Part shown: piece after piece, positions 35,301 through 43,893 of the stretch
Layout: each line of letters begins with the position of its first letter
Position numbering within the stretch: the first letter of the stretch is position 1
From: Pontibacter sp. HSC-36F09
GTDB lineage: Bacteria; Bacteroidota; Bacteroidia; Cytophagales; Hymenobacteraceae
Assembly: GCF_024171605.1 (NCBI RefSeq)
Contig: NZ_JALKAA010000006.1
Coordinates: 62,001-126,000 of the forward strand
Direction: 5' to 3'
DNA length: 64,000 nucleotides
Made by a program: the position numbers and the translations under genes
The notes under the pieces: generated by a model
Databases searched by the model: none
What the model saw: the letters and a program-made list of their open reading frames with translations, nothing else
What the model was told of the DNA's origin: nothing

Positions 35301-36650
35301 TTATGCTGAAAGCGCCTCTTTGAATGTTGCGGTCGTTTTATCCCGTACCTCTTCTAAAGTCGCGCCCGGCATCAGCTCGGTCAGCGTCAGTTGCCCATCG
35401 ATAAAGCGGAAAACAGCCAGATCTGTAATGATCATGTCCACTGCTTTCAGCGCTGTGAGCGGCAGTGTGCAGGCCGGGACCACTTTAGCGGAGCCGTCTT
35501 TGTTGGTATGGGTCATGGTGATGATAAGCGTTTTGGCCCCTGAAGCAAGGTCCATAGCGCCGCCCACGCCCAGCAAAGGCTGACCGGGCACTGCCCAGTT
35601 GGCCAGGTTTGCTTTTTCATCCACTTCCAGTCCGCCCATCACGGCGATGTCCACGTGCCTGCCCCGTATCATGGCAAAGGAGTCAGCACTGTCGAAGTAG
35701 CTGGAGCCCGGAAGTGCCGTAACCGGTATTTTGCCTGCATTGACAGGGTAATCCATCGCGCCACCACCATCTTTAGGCGACGGCCCCACACCCAGCATGC
35801 CGTTTTCGGTGTGCATCACAATACCGTCCTCCGGCGTGATCAGATCCGCCACCAGCGTAGGTATACCTATACCTAAGTTCACGACGTCCCCTTTTTTGAG
35901 TTCCTGCAATGCGCGCCTGGCCATGTTCATGCGGGTGTCGCTTACCTTACGGGAAGAAGATACGGAAGCAGAAGAGCCGAGGTCCTCCAGTGTCAACGTT
36001 GCCTGCACGAGGTAGTTTACATAAGAGCCCGGCGTATGCACATGCTCCGGGGCGATCTCCCCTACCGGCACAATCTCTTCCACCTCGGCTATTACCAGAT
36101 CGGCGGCGGTTGCCATGGCGCGGTTAAAATTCTGCTCGGTCATGCGGTAGGTCAGGTTGCCGGCTGTGTCAGCTTTCCAGGCGCGCACAAAGGCCACGTT
36201 GCCTCTTATACCTTCCACAAACACCTGCTCCTTTCCTTGAATCATTTTTGTTTCGCGACCCTTCGCCAGTTCGGTGCCGGCTGAGGTTGGCGTATAAAAA
36301 CCGCCTATACCTGCGCCGCCGGCCCGGATGGCCTCTGCCAGGGTGCCCTGCGGCAGTAATTCGTATTCTACATCGCCGTCCTGGGCTGCTTTCACCGCCT
36401 CCGGGTTGCTGGTAAAGAAAGAGCCGATCATCTTTTTGATCTGCCCGTTGCGCAGCAATTTGCCTCCACCTATACCTGCCTCGCCGACGTTGTTGCCGAT
36501 AAAGGTTAGGTTCTTCGTTTTGGTTTCGGCAAGCGCGTGCATCAGGTGCACCGGATTGCCCGTCATCCCGAAGCCGCCCTGCAGCAAAATATCCCCATCC
36601 TTTACCAAAGCAACTGCTTCTTCAAGGCTAATCTGTGGTACCGATTTCAT
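35301..36650 (-). CDS. pcaIJ: Fused 3-oxoadipate CoA-transferase, alpha and beta subunits
   Basis: 449 residues joining what are normally two proteins. The alpha part (about 1-222) starts [30 protein letters not shown] and includes [12 protein letters not shown] short Ser-rich linker ([12 protein letters not shown]) follows, and the beta part (about 240-449) carries [11 protein letters not shown] and the catalytic Glu in [12 protein letters not shown]. It transfers CoA from succinyl-CoA to 3-oxoadipate (or another 3-oxoacid). The full set of motifs shows a single uninterrupted frame, so this is a genuine fusion, not a run-on. It lies seven bases after pcaD in one operon. Confidence 0.93.
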   Translation of the reverse strand: MKSVPQISLEEAVALVKDGDILLQGGFGMTGNPVHLMHALAETKTKNLTFIGNNVGEAGIGGGKLLRNGQIKKMIGSFFTSNPEAVKAAQDGDVEYELLPQGTLAEAIRAGGAGIGGFYTPTSAGTELAKGRETKMIQGKEQVFVEGIRGNVAFVRAWKADTAGNLTYRMTEQNFNRAMATAADLVIAEVEEIVPVGEIAPEHVHTPGSYVNYLVQATLTLEDLGSSASVSSSRKVSDTRMNMARRALQELKKGDVVNLGIGIPTLVADLITPEDGIVMHTENGMLGVGPSPKDGGGAMDYPVNAGKIPVTALPGSSYFDSADSFAMIRGRHVDIAVMGGLEVDEKANLANWAVPGQPLLGVGGAMDLASGAKTLIITMTHTNKDGSAKVVPACTLPLTALKAVDMIITDLAVFRFIDGQLTLTELMPGATLEEVRDKTTATFKEALSA

Positions 36651-36657
36651 GTTTATA

Positions 36658-37467
36658 TCAATGGTAGATTTCTAAGTAAAAGTCGCCTTCGTTCTTGGCG
36701 GCGTAGAGCACGTTCGTAGCAAACTCAGTGGGCAATTCCACACTGGACAGGTGGTTGGCCTCGAGCTGAACGTGCCGGGAGCGGGGAATGCCGCTGGCCA
36801 GAAATTCGCCGTCGACAGTTGTCGTCACCTCGTCCTGCGTGCCGCTGATGACAAGGGTGGGAACTTTCAGATTCGATAACTCTTTCCTGAAATCGGCATC
36901 GCGCACAGCAGCACAACAGGCAATGTACCCTTGCAGAGATGTCTGCGTGAATTTCTCCAGCACATCGCGTACCGCTTCCGGGTGCTCCTGCCTGAAGGCC
37001 GGTGTAAACCAGCGCTGTGCCGTACCATCCAGTATACTTCCCAAGCCGTGCTCTTTTACCTGGGCAATACGGGCGTTCCAACCATCAACTGTTCCAATTT
37101 TTGCGGCCGTATTAGCGATGATGTTCTTTATGAACCGCTCGGGGTGGTGAATGCCCAGCCACTGCCCGATCAGCCCACCCATCGAGAGGCCGCAGAAGTA
37201 TACCTTGCCCAACTTCAGGTGATCCAGCAACCCGATGACATCCTCACCCAACGCTGCGATGGTGACGGTGTCCGAGTTGATGGAGCTTTGGCCGTGTCCA
37301 CGGGTATCGTAGCGTAGTATGTTGAGGTGCTTCCGCAGGTTATGCACAACTTTATCCCACATGGTCAGGTCCGTACCCAGCGAGTTGGAGAACACAATGG
37401 TATCATCATGCCCCAGGTCCTCATAGGTATAGAAGCAGTCGTTTCCGGCAATTTTTAAAGTAGGCAT
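36658..37467 (-). CDS. pcaD: 3-oxoadipate enol-lactonase
   Basis: 269 residues, an alpha/beta hydrolase with the nucleophile elbow [15 protein letters not shown] (Ser at about residue 101), acid in [15 protein letters not shown] and the His in [21 protein letters not shown] and the [13 protein letters not shown] start are characteristic of the PcaD group. It hydrolyses 3-oxoadipate enol-lactone to 3-oxoadipate, the joint step of the catechol and protocatechuate branches. The position between catA and pcaIJ makes the assignment firm. The spacing of 18 bases from catA supports an operon. Confidence 0.94.
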   Translation of the reverse strand: MPTLKIAGNDCFYTYEDLGHDDTIVFSNSLGTDLTMWDKVVHNLRKHLNILRYDTRGHGQSSINSDTVTIAALGEDVIGLLDHLKLGKVYFCGLSMGGLIGQWLGIHHPERFIKNIIANTAAKIGTVDGWNARIAQVKEHGLGSILDGTAQRWFTPAFRQEHPEAVRDVLEKFTQTSLQGYIACCAAVRDADFRKELSNLKVPTLVISGTQDEVTTTVDGEFLASGIPRSRHVQLEANHLSSVELPTEFATNVLYAAKNEGDFYLEIYH

Positions 37468-37485
37468 CTGGTATGGGCTTAAGTT

Positions 37486-38403
37486 TTAGCGTGGTCCGTG
37501 CGTGCGCTCTACTGCTGCAGCGAACACGCCTTCCCGCTCTTTGTGTACCTCAAAATCGAAATCAATGGAAGCGAAGGGCTCGTCGATGCTGAATTTCTCT
37601 TTCGCTTCGGCAGCAGAATAGCGTGTGATGTGCGGCACCAGTTCCGGACGGGATGCAAAAGCGAAGTCATCCCAGATGAGTGGGTCGCCCTCTATGTTGA
37701 TCTGCGTGGTTAATTTGCGATAGTCGGGCGCGGTCACAAAAAAGTGGATATGTGCAGGACGACTGCCGTGGCGGCCAATTGCCTTGAGTAACTGGTCTGT
37801 CGCACCGCCCGGGGGACAGCTGTAGCCAACCGGCAAAATGCTCTTGAATCTATACCTGCCATTTTCATCGGTGATGATGGCCCGGCGCAGGTTGAAAGGC
37901 GGTTGTGACGAATCAAATATGGAGTACATGCCGCGCAGGTTGCAATGCCATACCTCTACTTTCGCGCCGGGTACTGGCTTGCCTTCTTCATCTTTCACCT
38001 GGCCTTGCATGTAGAGTCGCTCCCCCCCTTCTTCGGGCTCCGTTTCCAGTTCTGCGTAACCAACCGATTCCGGTGAGCCGGGTACGTACAGCGGACCTTC
38101 AATTGTTCTCGGGGTGCCACCTGTTATACCTGCTTTGGCTTCGGCCTCGTCCATGCGCAGGTCCAGAAAGTGCTCCAGGCCAATACCGGCCACAACCAGT
38201 CCCCATTCGTTGTTCCGGCCAGTGGTAGTCAGCCAGTCGACTGCCTTCCAGATCTCTTCCGGCTGAATATCCAGGTCTTCGATGGCGTAGAACAGGTCGG
38301 TGGTGAGGCGGTTTACAATCTCTTTAATGCGCTCTGAGCCTTGACCAGGCACTTCTGTCGATTTGATTTTTTCAACAACGGCATCTATTTGGTGTCTTTC
38401 CAT
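37486..38403 (-). CDS. catA: Catechol 1,2-dioxygenase (intradiol)
   Basis: 305 residues. Non-heme Fe(III) ligands are visible as Tyr160 (LRGMYSIFD), Tyr194 (LPVGYSCPPGG) and His218/His220 (RPAHIHFFV), preceded by the dimerisation helix of the N-terminal third. It opens catechol between the hydroxyls to give cis,cis-muconate with O2. The beta-sandwich segments EGPLYVPGSPE and YMQGQVKDEEGKPVPGAKVEVWHC are as in bacterial catechol dioxygenases; hydroxyquinol or chlorocatechol enzymes differ around the pocket, but I cannot rule out a preference for substituted catechols. It is 58 bases downstream of catC. Confidence 0.95.
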   Translation of the reverse strand: MERHQIDAVVEKIKSTEVPGQGSERIKEIVNRLTTDLFYAIEDLDIQPEEIWKAVDWLTTTGRNNEWGLVVAGIGLEHFLDLRMDEAEAKAGITGGTPRTIEGPLYVPGSPESVGYAELETEPEEGGERLYMQGQVKDEEGKPVPGAKVEVWHCNLRGMYSIFDSSQPPFNLRRAIITDENGRYRFKSILPVGYSCPPGGATDQLLKAIGRHGSRPAHIHFFVTAPDYRKLTTQINIEGDPLIWDDFAFASRPELVPHITRYSAAEAKEKFSIDEPFASIDFDFEVHKEREGVFAAAVERTHGPR

Positions 38404-38461
38404 GGTTAGTTTATGCTAAGGTTTTAGGTTGATTTGCTTTTTAAGGTATAAGGCGGGTTTG

Positions 38462-38758
38462 TTAGTGGGCTTCCTCCTCGTTTTTAACAGAAGAGTAGTG
38501 CTGGCAAAGGGCCGTTACTTCCACCTGCATGAACGGGTATAGCGGGAGCGACATCAGGATGTCGTGCAGTTCGCCGGCGCTGGCCACATTAAAAATGCTG
38601 ATGTTGGCATACTGTCCGGCAATACGCCAGATGTGGGTCCATTTGCCCTGCCGCTGCAGGTCCTGCGCGAGCGCTTTCTCTTTTGCCTTTAAATCCTCTA
38701 CATAGACCTTATCTAAATCCAGCGGGATGTTCACTATCATGTGCACGTGAAATAGCAT
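38462..38758 (-). CDS. catC: Muconolactone delta-isomerase
   Basis: 98 residues, the normal length for CatC (about 96). Segments LFHVHMIVNIPLDLD, KAKEKALAQDLQRQGKWTHIWRIAGQYANISIFNVAS and LPLYPFMQVEVTALCQH match the ferredoxin-like fold, with the Lys/Arg residues of the active site in the WTHIWRIAGQY region. It converts muconolactone to 3-oxoadipate enol-lactone. It starts three bases after catB, so translation is probably coupled. Confidence 0.94.
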   Translation of the reverse strand: MLFHVHMIVNIPLDLDKVYVEDLKAKEKALAQDLQRQGKWTHIWRIAGQYANISIFNVASAGELHDILMSLPLYPFMQVEVTALCQHYSSVKNEEEAH

Positions 38759-38761
38759 AGC

Positions 38762-39883
38762 TTATTTTCTTTTGAATTTTTCTACCTGATTCATATCCAG
38801 TTCTATACCAAGTCCCGGTCCCTGCGGAATTTCCATGATGCCGTTGCGGTAAGTCAGTCTGGTTTTAACAATATCTTCGGTGAGCAGCAGCGGGCCAAAG
38901 AGTTCGGTGCCCCAGTCGAGGTGCGGCAGCGTGCTGAAGACCTGCGCCGAAGCCACCGTACCCACCGTACCTTCCAGCATAGTGCCGCCATACAGGCTTA
39001 TACCTGCGGCCTGAGCAATAGCTGCCTGTTTCTGGATGTTGATCAAACCACCGGCTTTGGAGATTTTCAGAGCAAACACACTACCTCCGCCAATCTTGGC
39101 AAGCTTAAAAGCGTCGGACACTGTGCCTGCTGCTTCGTCGGCCATAATCGGCACTTTGAAGTATTGTGTCAGTCGGGCGAGTCCGTCGAAATTGGTTTTG
39201 ATGATGGGCTGTTCGATCAAGTCAATACCATCCTCTTGTAGTTGAACTATACCTTGCTTGGCGATACTTTCTGTCCAAGCCTGGTTGACGTCCACGGTCA
39301 CTTTCACATCGGGGCCGACGGCTTGTTTGATCGCACTCACATGGCGCACATCGGTTTTCCAGTCATAGCGCCCGATCTTCAGTTTGAAGGTATTGTGCCT
39401 GCCCTCTTTTAAGAGCGCATGGGCTTCGGCAATATCTTTTTGGGTATCCCCGCTGGCAAGCGTCCAAAGCACGGGTAAAGTGTTGGTTACAGCGCCGCCA
39501 AGTAAGGTGGCTACTGAAACACCGAGTCGTTTGCCCTGGGCATCCAGGAGTGCGGTTTCAATGGCGGACTTCACAAAGTTGTTTCCTTTGATGTTGTAGT
39601 CCAGCAAGGCCATAATGGCGTTGATGCTCAGGGCTGATTTTCCTTGTAGCAAGGGGGCAATGTAGGTGTCCACCGTCAGCTTCATGCCTTCCGGCGATTC
39701 ATCCCCATAGCTCAGTCCGCCAATGGTGGTCGCTTCGCCTATACCTTCGATGCCGTCGCTGCAAAACAAGCGAACGATCACCATGGCCTGGTTGCGCATC
39801 ACGGCCATCGACAAGTGGTGCGGGCGGATGGTTGGCAAGTCAACGATCACGGACTCGATGCGTTCTATCTGTATGTCTTTCAT
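38762..39883 (-). CDS. catB: Muconate cycloisomerase
   Basis: 373 residues, enolase superfamily. The catalytic lysine pair is in TFKLKIGRYD (KLK), metal ligands in VDVNQAW (Asp), LIEQPI (Glu) and IMADEAAG (Asp/Glu), and the second-half Lys in ALKISKAGGL. It cycloisomerises cis,cis-muconate to muconolactone. Among superfamily members the YxGT segment (LYGGTMLEGTVGTVASAQ) supports the MLE group over dipeptide epimerases. It is the first gene of the operon, and its upstream region carries inverted-repeat elements. Confidence 0.93.
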   Translation of the reverse strand: MKDIQIERIESVIVDLPTIRPHHLSMAVMRNQAMVIVRLFCSDGIEGIGEATTIGGLSYGDESPEGMKLTVDTYIAPLLQGKSALSINAIMALLDYNIKGNNFVKSAIETALLDAQGKRLGVSVATLLGGAVTNTLPVLWTLASGDTQKDIAEAHALLKEGRHNTFKLKIGRYDWKTDVRHVSAIKQAVGPDVKVTVDVNQAWTESIAKQGIVQLQEDGIDLIEQPIIKTNFDGLARLTQYFKVPIMADEAAGTVSDAFKLAKIGGGSVFALKISKAGGLINIQKQAAIAQAAGISLYGGTMLEGTVGTVASAQVFSTLPHLDWGTELFGPLLLTEDIVKTRLTYRNGIMEIPQGPGLGIELDMNQVEKFKRK

Positions 39884-39894
39884 TTAGTTAAGTG

Positions 39895-39970
39895 TACGAG
39901 TATACCTTAAAATAAGCGTGTACTTACTTTGGAAAGTAACCACTCACTAAGTATTACAAATGTACTCGTA
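39895..39970. promoter_or_regulatory. Inverted-repeat operator candidate before catB
   Basis: TACGAGTA (39895-39902) and TACTCGTA (39963-39970) are exact inverses, 60 bases apart. Between them is TTACTTT/AAAGTAA (39924-39939, two-base centre). On the minus strand TACATTTG at about 39965-39958 matches the -7 consensus, but no good -33 box is at 19 bases. Confidence 0.45.
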
Positions 39971-40030
39971 CCCAAACCGCGCGGGTAGGACTAATGCGCT
40001 ATAAACAAGACAAATCGAACATATGGGAGC

Positions 40031-40918
40031 TTAGCGCTTCTTCACGCCAATTTTTTTTCGGAATTCGAGCGGGGTTTGGCCAGTTTTCTTTTTGAAAAGA
40101 CGGGTAAAATAGGCGGGGTCGTCAAAGCCGAGTGTGTAGGAGATATCGGCAATGTTGCTGTCCACATCGGAGAGCGCCAGTTGGGCTTTGGTGATGAAAT
40201 AATCGATCAGGATGTCTTTGGGGGATTGATTGGCGATGCTTCTGCAGATGCGGCTCAGGTGACCGGTAGAGATGAACAGGTCGCGGGCGTATTCTTCCAC
40301 CATTTTTTTGTAGGAATTCTCTGCCCGGATCAGTTGCTGAAAACGCCGGAAGTATACCTTGCTGATGTTGGAGGAGGAAAAGAAAGCTTTTTTTCCTCCC
40401 AATGATATACGGTAGAGTTGCACCAGCATCTGTCCGACCAGGTACTGCAGCATCAGGAGCCGCCCCGGTATCTGGCCGTTATACTCGTCCACACACTTCT
40501 GCATGGTTTCAAATAATTCTGTAGTGGCAGGTTCTTCCTCCGTAACCGACACCATATGAACTTCCTCCATCCCGAAAATCACATCGGCTTCCCGCTGCAG
40601 CATGTGTTCCAGCACGGTGTCCGCCAGGTTGATGATCCAGCCGGAAACATCTGTCAGGTGCAAGAAGCCGTGTTCAATATTTTTAGGGATCACAAGGAAA
40701 GCAGGTGCCTGTATCGTGGTTTTCTCTGTTCCATGATAAAACTCGGTGCAGCCTTCCTGTACGAGAAAGATCTGCAGAAAATTATGGTGGGCATGCAGTT
40801 TTACCTGTCCCTGGTGCTGTTTCCCGATCTCTCCGAAAGGATGCACATGGATGAGCCCCCTAGCAAATTCGATGGTGTTGGTGCCGTACAGCCCCTTGTA
40901 AAAGCGTTTCTCCTGCAT
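40031..40918 (-). CDS. AraC-family transcriptional activator, probable regulator of the cat operon
   Basis: 295 residues: an N-terminal cupin sensor (LIHVHPFGEIGKQHQGQVKLHAHHNFLQIFLVQEG, His-rich) and a C-terminal AraC HTH pair (ISTGHLSRICRSIANQSPKDILIDYFITKAQLALSDVDSNIADISYTLGFDDPAYFTRLFKKKTGQTPLEFR is the motif region, second HTH in the last 40). Its direction (same as catB, 147 bases upstream) and content suggest an aromatic-acid-responsive activator of the catechol operon, as PobR/PobC or BenR-type proteins do elsewhere. The inducer is unknown. It diverges from the LLM oxidoreductase gene. Confidence 0.9.
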   Translation of the reverse strand: MQEKRFYKGLYGTNTIEFARGLIHVHPFGEIGKQHQGQVKLHAHHNFLQIFLVQEGCTEFYHGTEKTTIQAPAFLVIPKNIEHGFLHLTDVSGWIINLADTVLEHMLQREADVIFGMEEVHMVSVTEEEPATTELFETMQKCVDEYNGQIPGRLLMLQYLVGQMLVQLYRISLGGKKAFFSSSNISKVYFRRFQQLIRAENSYKKMVEEYARDLFISTGHLSRICRSIANQSPKDILIDYFITKAQLALSDVDSNIADISYTLGFDDPAYFTRLFKKKTGQTPLEFRKKIGVKKR

Positions 40919-41038
40919 GTTTTAAGTTGGCACATTTTGCGATAGGAAACAACGGAAAAATGAATTTAAGTCTGGTTGCTCAAAGTTTATGTACATTGCG
41001 TAATTTATACTTTGTGTGGAACAGTTGAAATCTTAACT

Positions 41039-42082
41039 ATGGAAATCGGAATAACCACCTTCGTCGAAAATACCCCAGACCCTTTTAGCGGCAAGATGCT
41101 TCGTCCGGAGGAAAGGATGCAAAACCTGATGGAGGAAATTGAACTGGCAGACCAGGTGGGATTGGACGTTTTTGCCATTGGGGAGCACCACCGACCTGAC
41201 TATATCGTTTCTTCTCCGGCTGTGGTCCTGGCGGCGGCGGCTGTCAAAACCAAGAACATCAAGTTATCGAGTGGTGTGACGGTATTGAGCTCCGACGATC
41301 CGGTTCGTGTTTTCCAGGATTTTGCGCATGTCGATCTTTTATCAAAAGGCAGAGCGGAGATCATGGCCGGTCGCGGCTCCTTCATCGAGTCTTTTCCGCT
41401 TTTTGGCAATGACCTGAAAGACTATGACACCTTGTTTTCAGAGAAACTGGAACTGCTTATTGCGCTCAACAAAAGTGAGAAGATAACGTGGGAAGGCAAG
41501 CACCGGCCAGCTATTGATAACCGCGGGGTATACCCGAGGCCGTTCCAGCAGGAATTGCCGATCTGGGTGGCTGTCGGTGGCACGCCACAGTCTGTGGTGC
41601 GGGCGGCTACGCTTGGTCTGCCAATGGCGCTGGCCATTATTGGCGGTGAGCCGGAGCGTTTTGTGCCGTTCACGAACCTGTATAAGGAGACCTACAAAAA
41701 AGCCGGACATGATCCTGCCAAAATGCAGTTGGCTATCAATTCGCATGGGTTTATTGCGGATGATGCGCAAAAAGCCGCCGATGATTATTATGGTCCTTAT
41801 GCTTACGTGATGAGTAAGCTCGGGCGCGAACGGGGCTGGTCCCCTATGAACAGGGAACACTACGAAGCGATGCGCGCTCCGACAGGGTCTTTGCTGGTGG
41901 GCAGCCCGCAGCAGGTCATCGACAAAATACTATATGAGTATGAGCTATTCGGCAATACCCGTTTTCTGCTGCATATCAGCGTGGGCACCCTGCCGCATAG
42001 CATCCTGATGCGCGCCATAGAATTGCTTGGAACCGTGGTGGCACCGGCAGTTAAAAAAGCGGTGGCAAAGGCTACGTCCTAA
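41039..42082 (+). CDS. LLM-class flavin-dependent oxidoreductase
   Basis: 347 residues from the ATG at 41039; the frame is open 63 bases further upstream but starts later by family alignment. The bacterial-luciferase-like TIM barrel shows [72 protein letters not shown] and [18 protein letters not shown]. Such enzymes use FMNH2 for monooxygenation of aldehydes, polyamines, sulfonates or aromatic compounds. The particular branch resembles YwbG/SsuD-like alkane monooxygenases. Its divergent position from the AraC regulator fits a role near aromatic catabolism; the substrate is unknown. Confidence 0.92.
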   Translation: MEIGITTFVENTPDPFSGKMLRPEERMQNLMEEIELADQVGLDVFAIGEHHRPDYIVSSPAVVLAAAAVKTKNIKLSSGVTVLSSDDPVRVFQDFAHVDLLSKGRAEIMAGRGSFIESFPLFGNDLKDYDTLFSEKLELLIALNKSEKITWEGKHRPAIDNRGVYPRPFQQELPIWVAVGGTPQSVVRAATLGLPMALAIIGGEPERFVPFTNLYKETYKKAGHDPAKMQLAINSHGFIADDAQKAADDYYGPYAYVMSKLGRERGWSPMNREHYEAMRAPTGSLLVGSPQQVIDKILYEYELFGNTRFLLHISVGTLPHSILMRAIELLGTVVAPAVKKAVAKATS

Positions 42083-42165
42083 ATCTGCTACAACGCTTAT
42101 GCTTTCAGCCATTTGCTGCTGCTAAGGTAGGCAACCCGGTCGCTTGACCTATAAATGCAGGTTTA

Positions 42166-43125
42166 TCACTGGTTGGTTTCGGGGAGAACTGGGGTGTCTT
42201 TTATTTCGTAGGGCTTGCCGATCAGTCTCACTTCATAAGGCGTGCTGACACCTTTCAGATTCAGGTAATTACAACCCACGGCATACGGCGGGTTTTTGAG
42301 TAAGCGGTAGGCAACAGCTGAGATCACGAAGCTATTGTTCAGTTCTTTGGTAGCGGCCTGTAGCCGGGCTGCGATGTTCACCGGAAAGCCCATCACCGTC
42401 AGGTTATGGCTCAGGCCTATACCTACGTTACCCACTACCACCTTTCCTACATGCACGCCTATACCTACTTCAAAGGTATGGTTAAAGTAAGGCCGCATGT
42501 AGGTGTTGTTAAAGATCCGAAGGTCTGCCAGTATCTTTAACCCAGCCAGCACGGCCGAGTTGGTGGCTTGTTTTATTTTGCTGTTCAGCCCAAATACGGC
42601 ATAAAGGCCATCACCGGCTGTATCAATAATCTCCCCATCATACTGAGTGATGGCATTTTTGAAAAGCGCGAAGATCCTGCGCATGATGTGAATGACGTCG
42701 AAGGGAAGGCTCCGTTCGACGAAAGGCGTAAAGTCACGGATGTCGATAAAGAAGAGCGCCAGCTTACGGCTCTCCCCCATCACCGTGGTTTTGTTATCTT
42801 CCGTGTCATCCACAAAAATATAACGGTCAATTTCATCCCGGATCAGGCGCTGCACGGCTACCCCTTCCCCGTTTACCCTCGACTGACAGGCAAGACGCAC
42901 GTTGTCCGGAAACTTCTTCACTTTTTTGATGGCCTGCTCCAGACCAGTGGGCGGTGTCAGCTTCTCCTGCCCCTCCAGTACCAGCACGCGGCAAGTGGTG
43001 CATTGCCCTTTTCCACCACAGGCATGGTAGTGCGGAATACCGGCAGCCAAAGAAGCCTGCAGAATCGTCTGCTGCTCTTCTACCGGTACTGCTTTCTCGC
43101 CTTTGAAATTTACATGGTGGGTCAT
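42166..43125 (-). CDS. Class III nucleotidyl cyclase with N-terminal 2Fe-2S ferredoxin domain
   Basis: 319 residues. The N-terminal 90 are a plant-type ferredoxin with cluster Cys in HACGGKGQCTTC (three of four) and the last at RLACQSR. A cyclase domain follows from about 120: metal site FFIDIRDFTPF (first Asp of the pair, the second in DTAGDGLYAVFG), GIGVHVGKVVVGNVG, and the transition-state NIAARLQ. It would make cAMP or cGMP under redox control. There is no TM helix, so it is cytosolic. The combination is known in some Bacteroidota and cyanobacteria, but the signal partner is unidentified here. No cyclic-nucleotide receptor is obvious except the Crp-family gene 5 kb away. Confidence 0.9.
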   Translation of the reverse strand: MTHHVNFKGEKAVPVEEQQTILQASLAAGIPHYHACGGKGQCTTCRVLVLEGQEKLTPPTGLEQAIKKVKKFPDNVRLACQSRVNGEGVAVQRLIRDEIDRYIFVDDTEDNKTTVMGESRKLALFFIDIRDFTPFVERSLPFDVIHIMRRIFALFKNAITQYDGEIIDTAGDGLYAVFGLNSKIKQATNSAVLAGLKILADLRIFNNTYMRPYFNHTFEVGIGVHVGKVVVGNVGIGLSHNLTVMGFPVNIAARLQAATKELNNSFVISAVAYRLLKNPPYAVGCNYLNLKGVSTPYEVRLIGKPYEIKDTPVLPETNQ

Positions 43126-43148
43126 GAGCGCTTTTCGTTGATTATACC

Positions 43149-43445
43149 TTACTCGCTTTTAGCCGATTCCTGACGCACCAGGTACTGGTACTCCGGGTGC
43201 TTTTTAAGGTATGAGCGCATATAAGGACACAGCGGCACCAGTTCCAACTTATTAGCGGCAATATGCTCCAGCGCATACCTGGTCATGGCGCCGGCTATAC
43301 CTCTGCCTTCCAGCGCTTTTGGCACCTCGGTATGGAGCACTGTCATCACACCGGGCTTCAATTTATACTCGATGATGGCGGTATGTCCTTCCAGGGTTGT
43401 CTCGAACCTGTTTTTGGCCGGATTATCTTTTACTTCTATCTCCAT
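43149..43445 (-). CDS. GNAT-type small acetyltransferase (YjdJ-like)
   Basis: 98 residues: DNPAKNRFETTLEGHTAIIEYKLKPGVMTVLHTEVPKALEGRGIAGAMTRYALEHIAANKLELVPLCPYMRSYLKKHPEYQ. The GRGIAGAM stretch (Q/RxxGxG/A loop) binds acetyl-CoA, and CPYMRSYLKKHP is the family's conserved end. Members are the minimal GNAT (PF14542); the Cys may be catalytic. Substrates are unknown. It lies 23 bases downstream of the cyclase's region in the same direction, in the series of small redox-linked genes. Confidence 0.93.
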   Translation of the reverse strand: MEIEVKDNPAKNRFETTLEGHTAIIEYKLKPGVMTVLHTEVPKALEGRGIAGAMTRYALEHIAANKLELVPLCPYMRSYLKKHPEYQYLVRQESAKSE

Positions 43446-43491
43446 GATACTTGTTTTTGGATTGATTCTTTCAACGGATGTGAGCTATACC

Positions 43492-43875
43492 TTAGGCCAG
43501 CGTAATGAAAATAGAGCTCCGGACGGCCTGCTCCAGGTTACGGGTTTTATGACCCTTTCCGGTTGTATCTTCCAGCAGCAGGACTTCCCCCTGCCTGAAG
43601 GTGCGTTTTTCACCAAGCGATGTTTCTATCTCTATACCTACGTCCAGCACGACAATGTACTGCCGTGCCGGAGCTGTATGGAAATCATAATCATAGGTAG
43701 GCACTACTTTACGGAAAATAATACTCTCCGCTTTTTCCGCCTCCGACAGGAAACCGATCTCCCCTTCCGGATTCAAGGGCCTGGAAATATCCTCAAACCT
43801 GCTGTCACCATTTTCGTCAGCGTATACCCTGGTTATTGCAAAAGCTTCCATACCTTTTTTTGCTATTATCATCAT
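43492..43875 (-). CDS. Cupin-fold small protein
   Basis: 127 residues. DVGIEIETSLGEKRTFRQGEVLLLEDTTGKGHKTRNL, together with the preceding YDYDFHTAPARQYIVVLD, reads as a cupin beta-barrel: the HxxxxRQY motif stands in for the usual metal-binding HxH, with the second His in GHKTRN. The start could instead be Met9 (MEAFAITRVYADENGD). It lies 18 bases after the VOC dioxygenase gene, suggesting a shared transcript. The function is unknown; small cupins of this type often accompany dioxygenases. Confidence 0.75.
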   Translation of the reverse strand: MMIIAKKGMEAFAITRVYADENGDSRFEDISRPLNPEGEIGFLSEAEKAESIIFRKVVPTYDYDFHTAPARQYIVVLDVGIEIETSLGEKRTFRQGEVLLLEDTTGKGHKTRNLEQAVRSSIFITLA

Positions 43876-43893
43876 ACTTCTTCTGCTCCTGGC

